Origin: Pseudaestuariivita atlantica
GTDB taxonomy: Bacteria > Pseudomonadota > Alphaproteobacteria > Rhodobacterales > Rhodobacteraceae
NCBI RefSeq assembly: GCF_001205715.1
Contig: NZ_AQQZ01000001.1
Span: 558,001-622,000 of the forward strand
Direction: 5' to 3'
Length of the DNA stretch: 64,000 nucleotides
The position numbers and the translations under genes were made by a program. Below, piece by piece: positions 52,595 to 64,000 of the stretch (within the stretch, counting starts at the first letter, position 1; every line of letters begins with the position of its first letter). Under the pieces are notes generated by a model. That model made no database searches and was not told the DNA's origin. It was given only the letters and a program-made list of their open reading frames with translations.

Positions 52595-52613
52595 GTGTTT
52601 GCGAAACAAACAC
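52595..52613 (+). promoter_or_regulatory. hairpin in the ctrA leader
   Basis: Perfect 7-bp inverted repeat GTGTTTG-CGAAA-CAAACAC, ending 5 nt before the GGAGAG ribosome site (52619-52624). It could limit translation, protect the message or be a protein site. Confidence 0.5.
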
Positions 52614-52629
52614 ATTTTGGAGAGAATAG

Positions 52630-53343
52630 ATGCGCGTCCTTTTGGTCGAAGACGACCCGGCAACGTCGAAAAGCATCGAACTGATGCTCACGCATGCCAA
52701 CCTCAACGTCTACGCCACCGACCTCGGTGAGGAAGGGATCGATCTTGCCAAGCTCTACGATTACGACCTGATCCTGCTCGACCTGAACCTGCCGGACATG
52801 AACGGTCACGAAGTGCTGCGGCAACTGCGCATGGCGCGGATCGATACGCCCACGCTGATCCTGTCGGGCTCCGACGATACAGAGAACAAGATCAAGGGCT
52901 TCGGCTTCGGTGCCGACGACTACCTGACCAAACCCTTCCACCGCGAGGAACTGATCGCGCGCATCCACGCGATCATTCGCCGGTCCAAGGGCCATTCGCA
53001 GTCGATCATCAATACCGGGCGGGTGTCGGTCAACCTCGACGCCAAAACGGTGACGGTGGATTCCAAGCCGGTGCACCTGACCGGCAAGGAATACCAGATG
53101 TTCGAGCTGCTGAGCCTGCGCAAGGGCACGACGCTCACCAAGGAGATGTTCCTCAACCACCTCTACGGCGGCATGGATGAACCCGAACTCAAGATCATCG
53201 ACGTGTTCATCTGCAAGTTGCGCAAGAAGTTGAGCGAGGCGACGGGCGGGGACAATTACATCGAAACCGTCTGGGGCCGCGGCTACGTCCTGCGCGATCC
53301 CGAACCGGTAGAGGAGTCGCCCCGGTTCGCCGTCGGCGCCTGA
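52630..53343 (+). CDS. ctrA: cell-cycle response regulator CtrA
   Basis: 237 residues, OmpR/PhoB family. The receiver domain (1-120) has Asp51 as phosphoacceptor ([11 protein letters not shown]) and Lys in [10 protein letters not shown]. The winged-helix domain covers about 125-230 with [26 protein letters not shown], the CtrA signature. It is the master regulator of cell cycle, motility and gene transfer agent genes in this order. A strong GGAGAG is 5 nt before the ATG. SciP is upstream; a CtrA box and a hairpin lie in the 91-bp gap. Confidence 0.96.
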   Translation: MRVLLVEDDPATSKSIELMLTHANLNVYATDLGEEGIDLAKLYDYDLILLDLNLPDMNGHEVLRQLRMARIDTPTLILSGSDDTENKIKGFGFGADDYLTKPFHREELIARIHAIIRRSKGHSQSIINTGRVSVNLDAKTVTVDSKPVHLTGKEYQMFELLSLRKGTTLTKEMFLNHLYGGMDEPELKIIDVFICKLRKKLSEATGGDNYIETVWGRGYVLRDPEPVEESPRFAVGA

Positions 53344-53374
53344 CCCGATCCCGTCCGCCCGGTGCTGGACCTGA

Positions 53375-57654
<4,280 letters not shown>

Positions 57655-57672
57655 TCGCTCCATTGTCATTTT

Positions 57673-57724
57673 GTTCGCAAATGTTCTCAAAAAGTTCTTT
57701 ACAGACCGTTTCCCGTATGAGAAC
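57673..57724 (+). promoter_or_regulatory. LexA (SOS) box upstream of a small membrane protein gene
   Basis: GTTC-TCAAAAA-GTTC at 57683-57697 is a perfect alphaproteobacterial SOS box (GTTC-N7-GTTC). A further GTTC (57673-57676) sits 6 bp before it, and GAGAAC (57719-57724) ends the region. The spacing to the small gene start at 57764 allows a promoter here, though no consensus -35/-10 pair is clear. Confidence 0.7.
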
Positions 57725-57763
57725 AAATAAGCAACAAACATGATCGAGAGCAGGTCACCAACA

Positions 57764-57883
57764 ATGTACGCCCAAGTCAAAACTACCCTCCGCCGCAGCC
57801 GGTCCACCCTGATCGAGGATGCCGCCGGCGCCGCCGCACTGACCGTGATGCTGCTCGCCGCGCTCTACCTGCCGGTTCTCTGA
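57764..57883 (+). CDS. 39-residue membrane protein, SOS-box-associated
   Basis: Starts at ATG 57764 and ends at TGA 57881-57883. The basic N-terminus (YAQVKTTLRRSRSTLIED) is followed by one hydrophobic helix, ALTVMLLAALYLPVL, so it is a single-pass inner membrane protein with the basic end in the cytoplasm. Only AACA lies near a ribosome-site position (weak). Upstream is a perfect LexA box; a strong terminator follows at 58043. Caulobacter SidA, a 29-residue SOS-induced division inhibitor, has the same size class and topology, but I see no sequence identity to claim homology. Rhodobacterales carry similar short proteins of unknown role. Confidence 0.65.
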   Translation: MYAQVKTTLRRSRSTLIEDAAGAAALTVMLLAALYLPVL

Positions 57884-58042
57884 CCCTTTCTGCCTGCATC
57901 CCCGTGCCTTGACCCCGTGGCGCTCCCCAAGCGTCATGCCCGCGCAACACTGCCTGTCCGCGCGGCCTCGCATTCCGGATCTGCCTTCCGCAATGCCGAT
58001 TTCCGGGTCTCAAGGGTCCCACACGGGCGATTGCTCACCTCT
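57884..58042. other. intergenic stretch between the small gene and its terminator
   Basis: About 160 bp with no gene I would support. It is GC-rich and could be the 3' part of the small transcript. Confidence 0.4.
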
Positions 58043-58080
58043 CCGCCGCCAGCGCCCCACGCTGTGCGGCGGTTTTTTTT
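58043..58080 (+). terminator. strong rho-independent terminator
   Basis: CCGCCGC (58043-58049) / GCGGCGG (58066-58072) with an inner CAGCG/CGCTG (58050-58054, 58060-58064) and a one-base bulge, followed by eight T residues (58073-58080). It ends the recG/small gene unit before rpiA. Confidence 0.93.
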
Positions 58081-58176
58081 GTCTCCGGCCCGGAAACAGT
58101 GCTAACTGGGCGCCAAGCAGTTGGCGGCCCGTGGCAAAGCCCGTATAAGCCCGCAACCCGAACCGCGGAGCAGAGC

Positions 58177-58965
58177 ATGACCGGAGACCTCTCGCCCATC
58201 GACAAGGCCAAGTTCGTGGCCGCCAAACGCGCCGCCGACCTCGTGGAATCGGGGATGCGCGTGGGGCTCGGCACCGGCTCGACCGCCGCGTGGCTGGTCC
58301 GCTGCCTGGGCGAGATGGTGCGCCAGGAGGGGCTCAAGTTCAAAGGCGTGCCGACCTCGACCCGCACCGCGGCGCTGGCGCGCGAAGTGGGGATCGAGGT
58401 GGTCAGCCTCGACGAGGCGCGCTGGCTCGACCTCACCATCGACGGGGCCGACGAATTCGACGGCGACCTGAACCTCATCAAGGGCGGCGGCGGGGCGCTC
58501 TTGCAGGAAAAGATCGTGGCGACGGCGTCGGACCAGATGGTCGTGATCGCCGATATCGGCAAGGAGGTCGAAACGCTGGGCGCGTTCCCCCTGCCGTGCG
58601 AGGTCATCCCCTTCGGCTGGCAGACCACCAAGGCGCTGGTCGAGGAAACGCTGATCCAGATGGACGTTCTGGGCCGCAACACCACCCTGCGCATGAACGG
58701 CGATGCGCCCTTCGTGACGGACGAGGGCAATTACATCCTCGACTGCCACCTCAAGCGCATCGGCAACCCGCGCCAGCTGGCGATGGTTCTCAACCAGATG
58801 CCGGGCGTGGTTGAAAACGGGCTCTTCATCGATATCTGCGACATCGTGGTGATCGGGTTCGGCGACGGTCGGGTCGAACTGCGCGACATCAACGCGGGCA
58901 CGGTGGAAGAGGAACGTCTGGATTTCGTCGAAAGCGACAATCTCTTCTCCGACCTTGCAGACTGA
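58177..58965 (+). CDS. rpiA: ribose-5-phosphate isomerase A
   Basis: 262 residues from ATG 58177. Signatures: GLGTGSTAAWLVRCLGE near residue 29, TIDGADEFDGDLNLIKGGGGALLQEK with the catalytic residues, and the C-terminal VIGFGDGRVELRD. It interconverts ribulose 5-phosphate and ribose 5-phosphate. It is followed by gor 11 nt later, so both may respond to demand for NADPH and pentose metabolism. An upstream in-frame ATG (58099) lies in the untranslated leader. Confidence 0.95.
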   Translation: MTGDLSPIDKAKFVAAKRAADLVESGMRVGLGTGSTAAWLVRCLGEMVRQEGLKFKGVPTSTRTAALAREVGIEVVSLDEARWLDLTIDGADEFDGDLNLIKGGGGALLQEKIVATASDQMVVIADIGKEVETLGAFPLPCEVIPFGWQTTKALVEETLIQMDVLGRNTTLRMNGDAPFVTDEGNYILDCHLKRIGNPRQLAMVLNQMPGVVENGLFIDICDIVVIGFGDGRVELRDINAGTVEEERLDFVESDNLFSDLAD

Positions 58966-58976
58966 ACAGGTGACAG

Positions 58977-60443
58977 ATGGCATTTGATTACGACCTCTTC
59001 GTGATCGGCGGAGGATCGGGCGGCGTGCGCGCGGCCCGCGTGGCGGCAAGCGAGGCAGGCGCGAAGGTCGCGCTGGCCGAGGAAAGCCGCTATGGCGGCA
59101 CCTGCGTGATCCGCGGCTGCGTGCCCAAGAAGCTGATGGTCTTCGCCTCCGGCTATCCCGAGGCGGTGGAAGAGGCCAAGGCCTATGGCTGGGCGATGGA
59201 GCAGGGCCCGTTCGACTGGCCCGCTTTCCACGGCAAGATGGCGGCCGAGCTTGACCGGCTGGAAGAGGTCTATCGCTCGATCCTGTCGCGGTCGGGCGTC
59301 GAAACCTTCGACCAGCGCGCGCGGCTGGTCGATGCCCACACGGTCGAACTGGCCGACGGCACCCGCAAAAGCGCCAAGCATATCCTTGTCGCCACCGGCG
59401 GCCGCCCCGTGCGCCCCGACCTCGCCAATGCCGATCTGGGCCTCGTGTCCGACGACATCTTCCACCTCGAAAACCTGCCGAAGAAGATCCTAATCATCGG
59501 CGGCGGCTACATCGCCTGCGAGTTCGCCTGCATCCTCAACGGTCTCGGCGTCGACGTGACGATGTATTACCGCGGCGCGCAGATCCTGCGCGGCTTCGAT
59601 GACGAGGCGCGCGGTCTCGTGGCCGACGCCATGGCCCGGCGCGGGATCGAGATCCACACCGGCGCCAACATCCTCGAAATGGCCCCCGCCAACAGCGATC
59701 ACGGCTCGATCACGCTCACCGATTCCGACGCCGCGATGGGTGCGGACCGTGAAATGGTCGAAACCGTCGCGCATGCGGACACCGATGGCGCCGCCCCGGA
59801 CGGCCCGGTCTGGGTCAAGGCGGGCAACGGCGAGGAAGGCGTGTTCGACAAGGTTTTCTTCGCCACTGGCCGCGCGCCCAACACCGCCGATATGGGCCTT
59901 GAAGAGGTGGGCGTGAAACTGGCCCGCAATGGCTCGATCGAGGTGGATGAATACAGCCAGACGGCGGTGCCCTCGATCTACGCCATCGGCGACGTGACCG
60001 GCCGCGTGCAACTTACGCCCGTCGCCATCCGCGAGGGCATGGCGTTCGTCGAAACGGTGTTCAAGGGCAACCCGACGCCGGTGGATCATGACCTGATCCC
60101 GTCGGCCGTCTTCACCCGGCCCGAACTGGGCACCGTCGGACTGACCGAGGAACAGGCGATGGCGCAGGGCGAGATCGAGGTCTACTGCACCTCCTTCCGC
60201 CCCATGCGCGAAGCCTTCGCCGACGGTCACGAACGCGTGTTGATGAAACTGATCGTCGCCAAGGACACGCGCCGCGTGCTGGGCTGCCACATCGTCGCGC
60301 CCGAGGCGGGCGAGATGATCCAACTCGCCGGAATCGCGATCAAGATGGGCGCCACGAAAGAGCAGTTCGACGCAACATGTGCGGTCCACCCGACCATGAG
60401 CGAGGAAATCGTCACCATGCGACACCCGGTCCGCACGGCTTGA
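58977..60443 (+). CDS. gor: glutathione-disulfide reductase, with an acidic insertion
   Basis: 488 residues. FAD site VIGGGSGGVRAARVAA (9-24); redox disulfide Cys43-Cys48 (GGTCVIRGCVPKK); NADPH domain with GGGYIACEFACILNGLG and YYRGAQILRGFD, whose arginines favour NADPH; the C-terminal histidine in CAVHPTMSEE. Between about residues 239 and 295 lies an acidic loop, about 30 residues longer than in E. coli (450 residues). The insertion is in the NADPH domain, outside the disulfide. AGGTGACAG precedes the ATG. Confidence 0.9.
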   Translation: MAFDYDLFVIGGGSGGVRAARVAASEAGAKVALAEESRYGGTCVIRGCVPKKLMVFASGYPEAVEEAKAYGWAMEQGPFDWPAFHGKMAAELDRLEEVYRSILSRSGVETFDQRARLVDAHTVELADGTRKSAKHILVATGGRPVRPDLANADLGLVSDDIFHLENLPKKILIIGGGYIACEFACILNGLGVDVTMYYRGAQILRGFDDEARGLVADAMARRGIEIHTGANILEMAPANSDHGSITLTDSDAAMGADREMVETVAHADTDGAAPDGPVWVKAGNGEEGVFDKVFFATGRAPNTADMGLEEVGVKLARNGSIEVDEYSQTAVPSIYAIGDVTGRVQLTPVAIREGMAFVETVFKGNPTPVDHDLIPSAVFTRPELGTVGLTEEQAMAQGEIEVYCTSFRPMREAFADGHERVLMKLIVAKDTRRVLGCHIVAPEAGEMIQLAGIAIKMGATKEQFDATCAVHPTMSEEIVTMRHPVRTA

Positions 60444-60507
60444 TTTTCATTCCCGCGTCCACAGGTTATGACGCAACATACCCATGCATCTCCACAAGAG
60501 GACGACA

Positions 60508-61665
60508 ATGGCAGGAAATAACGGCCCCTGGGGCGGAGGCTCTGGCGGTTCGGGCGGCGGCAATCGCGGCTCGGGCGGTGGCGGCAATAATGGTGGCGGC
60601 GGGCGTGGGCCCGGCGATCAGGGCCCGCAAATCCCCGAAATCGACGAACTGGTCAAGAAAGGCCAGGAACAGCTGCGCGTCCTGATGGGCGGTCGCGGCG
60701 GGCAGGGACGCGGCGGCGCCGGTGGTCCCGGCGGCGGCGGTGGCCCCGCGCTGACCCGTGGCACCGTCGGGCTCGGCATCCTCGCGGCGCTGATCCTGTG
60801 GCTGCTTGCCTCGTTCTATACCGTCAGGCCCGAAGAACAGTCGGTCGAACTGTTCCTGGGCGAGTATTCCTCGACCGGCAATCCCGGCCTCAATTTCGCG
60901 CCCTGGCCGCTGGTCACGGCGGAAGTCGTGCCGGTGACCTCGGAACGGACCGAGGAAATCGGCGTCGGCGCGCGCGGCTCGGATGCGGGCCTGATGCTGA
61001 CCGGGGACGAGAACATCGTCGACATCGACTTCCAGGTCGTCTGGAACATCAACGACCCGGCCAAGTTCCTGTTCAACCTCCGCGATCCGCGCGCCACGAT
61101 CGACGCGGTGGCGGAATCGGCGATGCGCGAGATCATCGCGCAATCCGAACTGGCCCCGATCCTCAACCGGGACCGCGGCGTCATCGCCGCCCGCCTGACC
61201 GACCTGATCCAGCTGACGCTCGACAGCTACGACGCGGGCGTGAACGTGATCCGGGTCAACTTCGACAAGGCCGACCCGCCGGAACCCGTGATCGACGCTT
61301 TCCGCGACGTCCAGGCCGCCGAGCAGGAGCGTGACCGTCTGCAGAACGTCGCCGACGCCTACGCCAACAAGGTGCTGGCCGAGGCCCGCGGTGAAGCGGC
61401 GCAGGTGCTGGAACAGGCCGAAGCCTACCGCGCGCAGGTGGTGAACGAGGCGCAGGGTGAGGCGTCGCGCTTCACCTCGGTCCTCGAAGAATACCAGAAG
61501 GCCCCCGAAGTGACCCGCAAGCGTCTGTACCTCGAGACGATGGAACAGGTTCTGGGCCGCGTCGACAAGATCATCCTCGACGAACAGGGCGGCGGCGGCC
61601 AGGGCGTCGTGCCGTACCTGCCGCTCAACGAGCTGCGCCGCAACGCCGGCCAAGGAGGCAACTGA
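60508..61665 (+). CDS. hflK: HflK, SPFH-domain modulator of FtsH
   Basis: 385 residues from ATG 60508, with AAGAGGA 5 nt upstream (ATG 60484 has none). The N-terminus is glycine- and asparagine-rich, one transmembrane helix follows (TVGLGILAALILWLLASFYT), then the SPFH/band 7 domain with NIVDIDFQVVWNINDPAKFL and a long alanine/glutamate-rich helix. With HflC it forms the large periplasmic cage that encloses FtsH and limits its membrane proteolysis. It shares one base with hflC (TGATG). Confidence 0.94.
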   Translation: MAGNNGPWGGGSGGSGGGNRGSGGGGNNGGGGRGPGDQGPQIPEIDELVKKGQEQLRVLMGGRGGQGRGGAGGPGGGGGPALTRGTVGLGILAALILWLLASFYTVRPEEQSVELFLGEYSSTGNPGLNFAPWPLVTAEVVPVTSERTEEIGVGARGSDAGLMLTGDENIVDIDFQVVWNINDPAKFLFNLRDPRATIDAVAESAMREIIAQSELAPILNRDRGVIAARLTDLIQLTLDSYDAGVNVIRVNFDKADPPEPVIDAFRDVQAAEQERDRLQNVADAYANKVLAEARGEAAQVLEQAEAYRAQVVNEAQGEASRFTSVLEEYQKAPEVTRKRLYLETMEQVLGRVDKIILDEQGGGGQGVVPYLPLNELRRNAGQGGN

Positions 61666-62543
61666 TGCGCTATCTTGTAATCCTCGTGGCCGTCGTCCTT
61701 GTCGCGGCCCTGTCGGCGGTCTTCATCGTCGACGAACGTCAGAAGGCGCTGGTCCTGCAATTCGGCCGCGTCGTGTCGGTCAAGGAAGAGCCGGGCCTCG
61801 CCTTCAAGATCCCGCTGATCCAGGAAGTCGTGCGCTACGACGACCGGATCCTCAGCCGCGATGTCGACCCGCTCGAAGTCACGCCGCTGGATGACCGGCG
61901 GCTGGTGGTCGACGCCTTCGCGCGTTACCGGATCGCCGATGTCGAACAGTTCCGCCAGGCCGTGGGTACGGGTGGCGAACTGGCGGCCGAACGGCGGCTC
62001 GACGGCATCCTGCGGAACGAGTTGCGCGAAGTGCTGGGTTCGGTTTCCTCCAACGACATCCTGTCGTCGGACCGGGCGGCGCTGATGCTGCGCATCCGCA
62101 ACGGCGCGATCGAGGAGGCCGAGAACCTCGGCCTCGAAGTCATCGACGTGCGCCTGAAACGCACCGACCTGCCGCGCGAGAACCTCGACGCCACCTTCGA
62201 ACGGATGCGCGCCGAGCGGGAGCGCGAAGCGACCGACGAACGCGCCCGCGGTAACGAGGCCGCGCAGCGGGTCCGTGCCACCGCCGACCGGACGGTCGTG
62301 GAACTGGTGTCGGACGCCAACCGGCAGGCCGAGATCATCCGCGGTGAGGCCGACGCCGAACGCAACGGCATCTTCGCCGAGGCCTTCGGGGCGGACGCTG
62401 AATTCTTCGAATTCTACCGCTCGCTCACCGCCTACCAGCGCTCCCTGCGCGAAGGGAACTCGACGATGGTGCTGTCGCCCGACAGCGAATTCTTCGACTA
62501 CCTCAAATCCGACCAGCCGCGTGGCGCGGCCCCGGCGGAATGA
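61665..62543 (+). CDS. hflC: HflC, SPFH-domain partner of HflK
   Basis: 292 residues. N-terminal membrane helix MRYLVILVAVVLVAALSAVF, then the SPFH domain with DERQKALVLQFGRVVSV, ISSNDI-like SVSSNDIL, and the C-terminal helices (AEFFEFYRSLTAYQRSLREG, the conserved HflC ending). It pairs with HflK. Start overlaps the hflK stop by one base; end overlaps the DUF2065 gene by 4 nt, so the order hflK-hflC-yjeT-like matches E. coli. Confidence 0.95.
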   Translation: MRYLVILVAVVLVAALSAVFIVDERQKALVLQFGRVVSVKEEPGLAFKIPLIQEVVRYDDRILSRDVDPLEVTPLDDRRLVVDAFARYRIADVEQFRQAVGTGGELAAERRLDGILRNELREVLGSVSSNDILSSDRAALMLRIRNGAIEEAENLGLEVIDVRLKRTDLPRENLDATFERMRAEREREATDERARGNEAAQRVRATADRTVVELVSDANRQAEIIRGEADAERNGIFAEAFGADAEFFEFYRSLTAYQRSLREGNSTMVLSPDSEFFDYLKSDQPRGAAPAE

Positions 62544-62728
62544 TCGAAACCGCGCTTCTGGCCCTCGGGCTGGTGCTGATTGTCGAGGGGCTGGTGTACG
62601 CACTGGCCCCTTCGCTTGTCGAACAACTGCTCGAAGCCCTGCGCACCCTGCCGCTCGACCAGCGGCGCCTGATGGGCCTCGTGGCGCTCGCCTCGGGCGT
62701 CGCGCTCGTCTGGATCGCCACCGCCTGA
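62540..62728 (+). CDS. DUF2065 (YjeT-like) membrane protein
   Basis: 62 residues, two hydrophobic helices (ALLALGLVLIVEGLVYALAP and LMGLVALASGVALVWIATA). The family is a small inner membrane protein found next to hflKC in many proteobacteria, as yjeT is in E. coli. Overlap ATGA with hflC supports cotranslation. Function unknown; an accessory role to the HflKC-FtsH complex is likely from context. Confidence 0.85.
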   Translation: MIETALLALGLVLIVEGLVYALAPSLVEQLLEALRTLPLDQRRLMGLVALASGVALVWIATA

Positions 62729-62832
62729 TCCGCGCGCCCGCCCGACTTTCCTTGGACAGACCCGCCACAACGTCATAGCGTTGACCCTGCGGCACCCTGC
62801 CGCGCGTGGGACAGACGGGGGCACCGGGCAGC

Positions 62833-64000
62833 ATGGCAAATCTGACGAACACGACGCGACTTGGATTTCTCGATACCTTGACGCTGGCCCTGGGCGACAG
62901 CGGATTTACCGACACGGGTACCAGCACGCCCACGACCTTCACGTCCGGCAACGATCTGCACGTGTCGGGGGTAGAGCTTTTCTCGCTTGCTATCGACAAC
63001 ACCGCCGGCGCGTTCAGCTTCACCGGCCTTTCGTCGAACGGCAGGCTGGTGGTCGAAGGGGATGACCTGACGCTGACCGACGGCGCGTCGCTTGGCGGCG
63101 GCACGGTCAACGAACGCATCGTCGTCGGCAACCACCTCGCCACGGGCACGAACGACATCGACATCTTCGGCGACACCGTGCTGCAGGGCACCGCCGACGG
63201 CACCGGCACCTTCGGAATCTACGACGGATCGCTGACGCTCGACCTCGCTTCGGGCACGTTCGGCGCGCTGGTCGAAGTCTACGAAGACACCGCGTTCACC
63301 ATCATCTCGGACATGATGGGCGATCTCTACATCGAAGGCGCGGTATACGTGTACGGCGCGTTCGAAGGCAGCGTCCTGTTCTGCGAATACGGCCTGCGCG
63401 ACCTTGAAATCTTCTCGGGCGGCAGCGTCACCTCGCAGGTCATCATCGGCGGGCAGGGGCGCGAGAATGTCGAGGTCTCGGGCACCGGCACCTTCCACGC
63501 CAACATCATGGACCTCTGGCGCGGCGACGACGATTTCGACATCTTCTCGGGCGGCACCGCGTCCGGCGACATACTCCTCGGCGTGGGCGCGGATACCGTC
63601 ACGCTCGACGGTTCGTTCACGGGGTTCCTGTCGACCGGGCAGGGCGACGACTCGGTCGTCAGTGACGACCCCGGCGCGTCGATGACCGGACTAATCGCGC
63701 TCGATGCCGGTAACGACAGCTTCGACGGCACCAACGGCCCGGATTCGGTGCGCGGTGGCGCGGGGGATGACTGGATCCTCGGCGACGGCGGGCGCGATGT
63801 GCTGCGCGGCGACGCGGGCGACGACACCCTGATCGGCGATCGCGGGATCGACCGGCTGTTCGGCGGCGCAGGCGCGGACGAGTTCTGGTACATGTTCGAC
63901 GATGCCAGTCCGACCACCATCCTGACCGAAACCATCGTCGATTTCGTGGCCGCCGACGATACGCTGGTCTTCTTCGAAACCGGCCAGTTCATCGGCGGCG
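62833..64000 (+). CDS. RTX / hemolysin-type calcium-binding protein, 5' part
   Basis: At least 389 residues, cut by the right edge. It starts at ATG 62833 (AGC before it, no clear ribosome site). There is no Sec signal; RTX proteins leave by a C-terminal type I signal that is not in view. The first 290 residues repeat a loose beta-strand pattern (FSGGSVTSQVIIGG, FSGGTASGDILLGV). The nonapeptide repeats GGAGDDWILGDGGRD and GDAGDDTLIGD start near residue 308. Likely a secreted, calcium-binding surface protein; no enzymatic domain is visible yet. Confidence 0.8.
   Translation, partial: MANLTNTTRLGFLDTLTLALGDSGFTDTGTSTPTTFTSGNDLHVSGVELFSLAIDNTAGAFSFTGLSSNGRLVVEGDDLTLTDGASLGGGTVNERIVVGNHLATGTNDIDIFGDTVLQGTADGTGTFGIYDGSLTLDLASGTFGALVEVYEDTAFTIISDMMGDLYIEGAVYVYGAFEGSVLFCEYGLRDLEIFSGGSVTSQVIIGGQGRENVEVSGTGTFHANIMDLWRGDDDFDIFSGGTASGDILLGVGADTVTLDGSFTGFLSTGQGDDSVVSDDPGASMTGLIALDAGNDSFDGTNGPDSVRGGAGDDWILGDGGRDVLRGDAGDDTLIGDRGIDRLFGGAGADEFWYMFDDASPTTILTETIVDFVAADDTLVFFETGQFIGG

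Overview
The window reads as chromosomal DNA of a marine-type alphaproteobacterium of the Rhodobacterales (Roseobacter group or a close relative). The grounds are the high GC content, the sciP-ctrA pair, an alphaproteobacterial LexA box, and gene families typical of that order (BKACE and carnitine enzymes, non-pyrrolysine MttB, DMGDH/GcvT oxidoreductases, DUF6476-like and DUF1153 proteins). I see no phage, IS element, integrase, tRNA, rRNA or CRISPR array. This is mostly core genome with a strong theme of quaternary-amine catabolism.

Layout. 1-7232: the 5' end of a GlxA-type regulator, then a divergent, translationally coupled six-gene operon that should turn gamma-butyrobetaine, crotonobetaine and carnitine into glycine betaine. 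7327-9877: a divergent murein pair (MepK/YcbK-like and YcbB-like L,D-transpeptidase). 9905-12506: an LpxD, acyl carrier protein and ketosynthase module. 12646-18420: GluQ-RS, a methyltransferase, TrmFO, a di-heme peroxidase, an ECHDC3-like crotonase and a thioesterase. 18502-19615: rplM-rpsI with a clear promoter and terminator. 19633-25367: a glycosyltransferase, a sulfotransferase, a ppk2-tetR-membrane protein operon, a lipoprotein hydrolase and MetA. 25450-32684: an unknown P-loop ATPase, two EamA exporters, a FadL-type porin, a degenerate zincin and guaA. 32785-42697: an MttB-family methyltransferase, cysS, a MobA-like protein and two paralogous DMGDH/GcvT oxidoreductases around a DUF2254 protein. 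42994-50761: a penicillin-acylase-type hydrolase, a HIBADH-type dehydrogenase, a Spy-like protein, a Crp/Fnr regulator, TrkH and a ThDP enzyme. 50988-64000: mnmA, sciP, ctrA, ligA, recG, an SOS-box small membrane gene, rpiA, gor, hflKC-DUF2065 and the start of an RTX protein.

How genes connect. The first operon should yield glycine betaine. The MttB-family protein and the two DMGDH-type proteins 25-35 kb away are the families expected to remove its methyl groups, so the window may hold most of a carnitine-to-sarcosine route. The corrinoid protein that an MttB protein needs is not here. SciP and CtrA form a cell-cycle repressor/activator pair, and the ctrA promoter carries a near-consensus CtrA box.

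Most notable non-coding signals: a perfect GTTC-N7-GTTC LexA box before a 39-codon membrane protein gene after recG; a family of covarying palindromes at 12.5 kb and in a 49-bp-period array at 50.8 kb, both between convergent genes; a second dispersed repeat family near gene 3' ends; and candidate operators or hairpins upstream of the di-heme peroxidase, ppk2, ctrA and the murein pair. All functions are read from sequence by eye; no searches were run.
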